From CAYJOG01 sp964371695 [NCBI: uncultured bacterium] (GTDB taxonomy: Bacteria; CAYJOG01), in assembly GCA_964371695.1 (NCBI GenBank), contig CAYJOG010000073.1, positions 1-9,432 of the forward strand: 9,432 nucleotides of DNA, given 5' to 3'. Below are positions 7,739-9,432 of the stretch, piece after piece. The stretch's first letter is position 1. Every line of letters starts with the position of its first letter. Made by a program: the position numbers and the translations under genes. The notes below the pieces were generated by a model that searched no databases, was not told the origin of the DNA, and saw nothing but the letters and a program-made list of their open reading frames with translations.

Positions 7739-7868
7739 TATGGGGAGAGGACGATGCGAAGCATCGGGTGAGGGGTTTGAAATAAAAGCAAAATACATTT
7801 GTTTTTTTTCTTTTGCCTGACCCCTCACCCGGCCCTCCGGGCCGCCCTCTCCCCATAAAGGGGAGAGG

Positions 7869-7978
7869 GAAGGATGGGGGCTTTTGGGCAAAAGACCACT
7901 CCAGGAAAAAGCCAAACCCGCGTGTTTTGGGTGCGACTGCGGCAAGCGCCTATTTTTGTCGTTTTTCAGCAGCACGGT
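7869..7978. other. Spacer after the barrel gene, no gene seen
   Basis: These 110 bp separate the barrel stop from repeat copy 2. The frame of the giant gene stays open through it up to a GTG at 7975, 3 nt after the barrel stop, but nothing resembling a ribosome site precedes that GTG. The only symmetry is CTTTTG-GG-CAAAAG (7881-7894), whose loop is too short for a good RNA hairpin and which has no T-run. No terminator or promoter can be supported here. Confidence 0.6.
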
Positions 7979-9432
7979 TCAATATTTCAGGTTCAGGCGA
8001 AAGTAGGGCCCCGTGGCCTTGGCGGCGCGGGTGTAATAATCCTCATCCTTGAATTGCATCCACTGATAACCCATGGCCAGACGGGTGGTGTCTGCCGTGC
8101 GGGGGGCCCAATAACCCAGCTCCACCCCATAGTTGCGGAACAGCGTGTGAGACTCCCGCTGGCGCAGCACGCTGTAATCGCCCTGGGCGTCCCACCGGGT
8201 GGTGAGTTTGCGGTTGAGCCGCGCCAGCCACAGGTCGCTGCGGCTACGCACGCCAAAACCGTCGGCAAACAGAAAATCGCCTTCTTTGAGCGAATACCGC
8301 AGGGTCATCTGCAAATCGCGGTCCAGCATGGCCCCCACCTCGGCGTTCAGGCTCTGCTGAATACGCTCGCTGCCGATGAGGGTTTCGGCCTTGCGCTGAT
8401 AACTCAGCAGGCCAGACAGGGTTTGTGTGCTGGTGCTGCGATAGGCCATGCCAAAGAGCAGGTCTGAGCGATCCACGCCGGTGCGGTCCACCGAGTGGGT
8501 GCTGAAACGCCCGAACAGCGTGGTGTCGTCGCTGGTGGCTCCTTCCACCGCCAAAAAGAGCGCATCGGTGGTGTCCGCGCCGTTTTCGCGCCGTTCGATG
8601 CGCGCACTGCCCTTGAGGTGCGACTGGGGGTTGAACTCCAGCCCCGCCGCCATGGCGCGGGTGTCCTGGTCACGCCCGCTGCTTTCGCGGGCCAGGCCCT
8701 GTTCATAGGCGAGGGTGGCGCTCACCCTGTCGTTCAGTTTCAAACGCTGCTGGGTGCCGATGAGCATGGCGTTTCTCACGCCTGAGGCCCCGCTGAGCAA
8801 CTGATAACTCACGTAACTGCGCCGGTTGCGGCTCTCTTGCACCGTGCTGCTCACACCGGCATAAATGGTGGGGTCGGTATTGCCCTCGTTCACATGGCGG
8901 ACATAGAGATTGGTGCGGGCATCCCACTGATAGGTCAGGCCCACCTTCTGCACGGTCTGGTCCCCCCCGGTGTCGGGAGAGATGTTTTCCTGCGCGGCTT
9001 CCACCGCCAGCTTTTTCGTAAGTTGATAACCCGCCTCCAGGTGCGCCCGGCTGATGTCTCCCCGCGGTGCGCTGTCGTCCTCCAGACGAGCGCTCACACG
9101 CAACTTGCGCAGACTGTAGCTGGCCCGCAGACCCTGGCGCTCGGCCACACCGGCGGCGTTTTCGGTGCGGCTTTTGTCCACTGACACCAGCAGGTTTTTG
9201 TTGACCCGGTAACTGGCCCCCAGGGTGTGTTTGGTGGCCCCGCGCTCTGAGAAACTCACGTTTTCATCCCCAAAGCGGTCGTCCATGTCCATCCAGTGAA
9301 ACGACCAGCCCAGGCGGCCTTCGTGGTGCAGGTTGAGTTTCTGCGCGTAGCCTTCCAGCCCCTGGGCCTGACTGTCGCTCCAGGCGGTTTCATAATCCAG
9401 CTTGCCAATTTTTTTGCCGAGGGACTGCGACC
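7979..9432 (-). CDS. Outer-membrane beta-barrel protein, C-terminal part (5' end outside window)
   Basis: The reading frame stays open to the window edge; 483 residues are visible before the TGA at 7981-7979. An internal ATG at 9292 is not the start, because the same pattern continues upstream of it (LDYETAWSDSQAQG, LNLHHEGRLGWSFHW). The protein is built of many alternating polar/hydrophobic strands separated by charged turns, such as HTLGASYRVNKNLLVSVDKS, VGLTYQWDARTNLYVRHV and DLQMTLRYSLKEGDFLF. There are no long hydrophobic helices, as expected of a transmembrane beta-barrel. It ends YFRLNLKY: an aromatic last residue with hydrophobics at every second position, the usual Bam-complex recognition signal. 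Strand count suggests a large barrel of well over 12 strands. In related surface proteins DUF11/SdrD B-like domains often precede such a barrel in one chain, but the part that would show this lies outside the window. It is first in the visible gene order and probably belongs to the same surface system as the giant protein. Confidence 0.85.
   Translation of the reverse strand, partial: SQSLGKKIGKLDYETAWSDSQAQGLEGYAQKLNLHHEGRLGWSFHWMDMDDRFGDENVSFSERGATKHTLGASYRVNKNLLVSVDKSRTENAAGVAERQGLRASYSLRKLRVSARLEDDSAPRGDISRAHLEAGYQLTKKLAVEAAQENISPDTGGDQTVQKVGLTYQWDARTNLYVRHVNEGNTDPTIYAGVSSTVQESRNRRSYVSYQLLSGASGVRNAMLIGTQQRLKLNDRVSATLAYEQGLARESSGRDQDTRAMAAGLEFNPQSHLKGSARIERRENGADTTDALFLAVEGATSDDTTLFGRFSTHSVDRTGVDRSDLLFGMAYRSTSTQTLSGLLSYQRKAETLIGSERIQQSLNAEVGAMLDRDLQMTLRYSLKEGDFLFADGFGVRSRSDLWLARLNRKLTTRWDAQGDYSVLRQRESHTLFRNYGVELGYWAPRTADTTRLAMGYQWMQFKDEDYYTRAAKATGPYFRLNLKY

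Larger units (their letters stand above)
7554..7868. repeat. Palindromic interspersed repeat, copy 2, interrupted by a nested insertion
   Basis: This is the same family as 2-133. The right terminal unit (7846-7868) is identical to that of copy 1. The left unit is the same 23-bp sequence, split between 7554-7567 and 7742-7750 by a 171-bp insertion and its 3-bp duplication. Removing 174 bp restores a 141-bp repeat. Inside are CGATGC-GAA-GCATCG (7752-7766), the long stem GGGTGAGGGG (7766-7775) with CCCCTCACCC (7821-7830), and CGGCCC-TCC-GGGCCG (7830-7844), a hairpin absent from copy 1. The loop region between the long stems is A/T-rich. Read on the minus strand it is open in the frame of the giant gene, giving peptides such as SPHPSLSPLWGEGG. 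That peptide is a by-product of the repeat and is not evidence of coding. Confidence 0.9.

Noticed and set aside
7881-7894. CTTTTG-GG-CAAAAG as a terminator after the barrel gene.
   Set aside because: The stem is A/T-rich, the loop is only two bases and no T-run follows on the minus strand.
7685-7975. GTG at 7975 as the true start, adding 97 residues before ATG 7684 to the giant protein.
   Set aside because: The added residues are translated spacer, repeat and inserted element. No ribosome site precedes the GTG, and a signal peptide would lie about 145 residues from the N-terminus.
9290-9292. ATG at 9292 as the start of the barrel protein.
   Set aside because: The frame continues without a stop to the window edge and the upstream residues show the same barrel-like composition, so the gene is cut by the window.

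Overview
The window looks like chromosomal DNA of a GC-rich Gram-negative bacterium, probably a proteobacterium. The evidence is an outer-membrane beta-barrel with a C-terminal aromatic residue, a very large exported multidomain protein, and interspersed palindromic repeats of the 'ccctcacc...ccctctcccc' kind, which are common in proteobacterial genomes. No species can be named from the sequence.

All convincing genes lie on the minus strand and read from right to left. (1) 9432-7979: the C-terminal 483 residues of an outer-membrane beta-barrel protein, cut by the window edge. (2) 7978-about 7500: a repeat-rich spacer. It holds a palindromic repeat (copy 2, 7554-7868) that has itself been split by a second 171-bp hairpin-rich element (7568-7738) flanked by a TAT duplication. 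(3) About 7684-647: a surface/exported protein of about 2,345 aa, made of a signal peptide, a PQQ-type beta-propeller, a long train of Ig-like modules, a DUF11-like domain and an SdrD B-like domain. (4) 650-171: a 159-aa cysteine-containing protein with one N-terminal membrane segment, whose GTG start overlaps the stop of gene 3 as GTGA. (5) 133-2: a second palindromic repeat (copy 1), just after the last gene.

The order barrel, giant adhesin-like protein, overlapping small membrane protein suggests one cell-surface operon. The giant protein ends with DUF11/SdrD B-like domains but has no anchor of its own, while the upstream gene supplies a barrel. A functional pairing is inference only.

The main points of interest are in the non-coding DNA and at the giant gene's 5' end. 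The two repeats share 23-bp terminal units that are themselves hairpins, and one internal hairpin keeps a GAA loop while its stem bases differ completely between copies. The nested insertion and its host repeat sit against the signal peptide of the giant gene, leaving no ordinary start codon close to it and placing a strong Shine-Dalgarno-like AGGAGG inside the insertion. I found no CRISPR array, tRNA, rRNA, transposase gene or classical phage defence gene.
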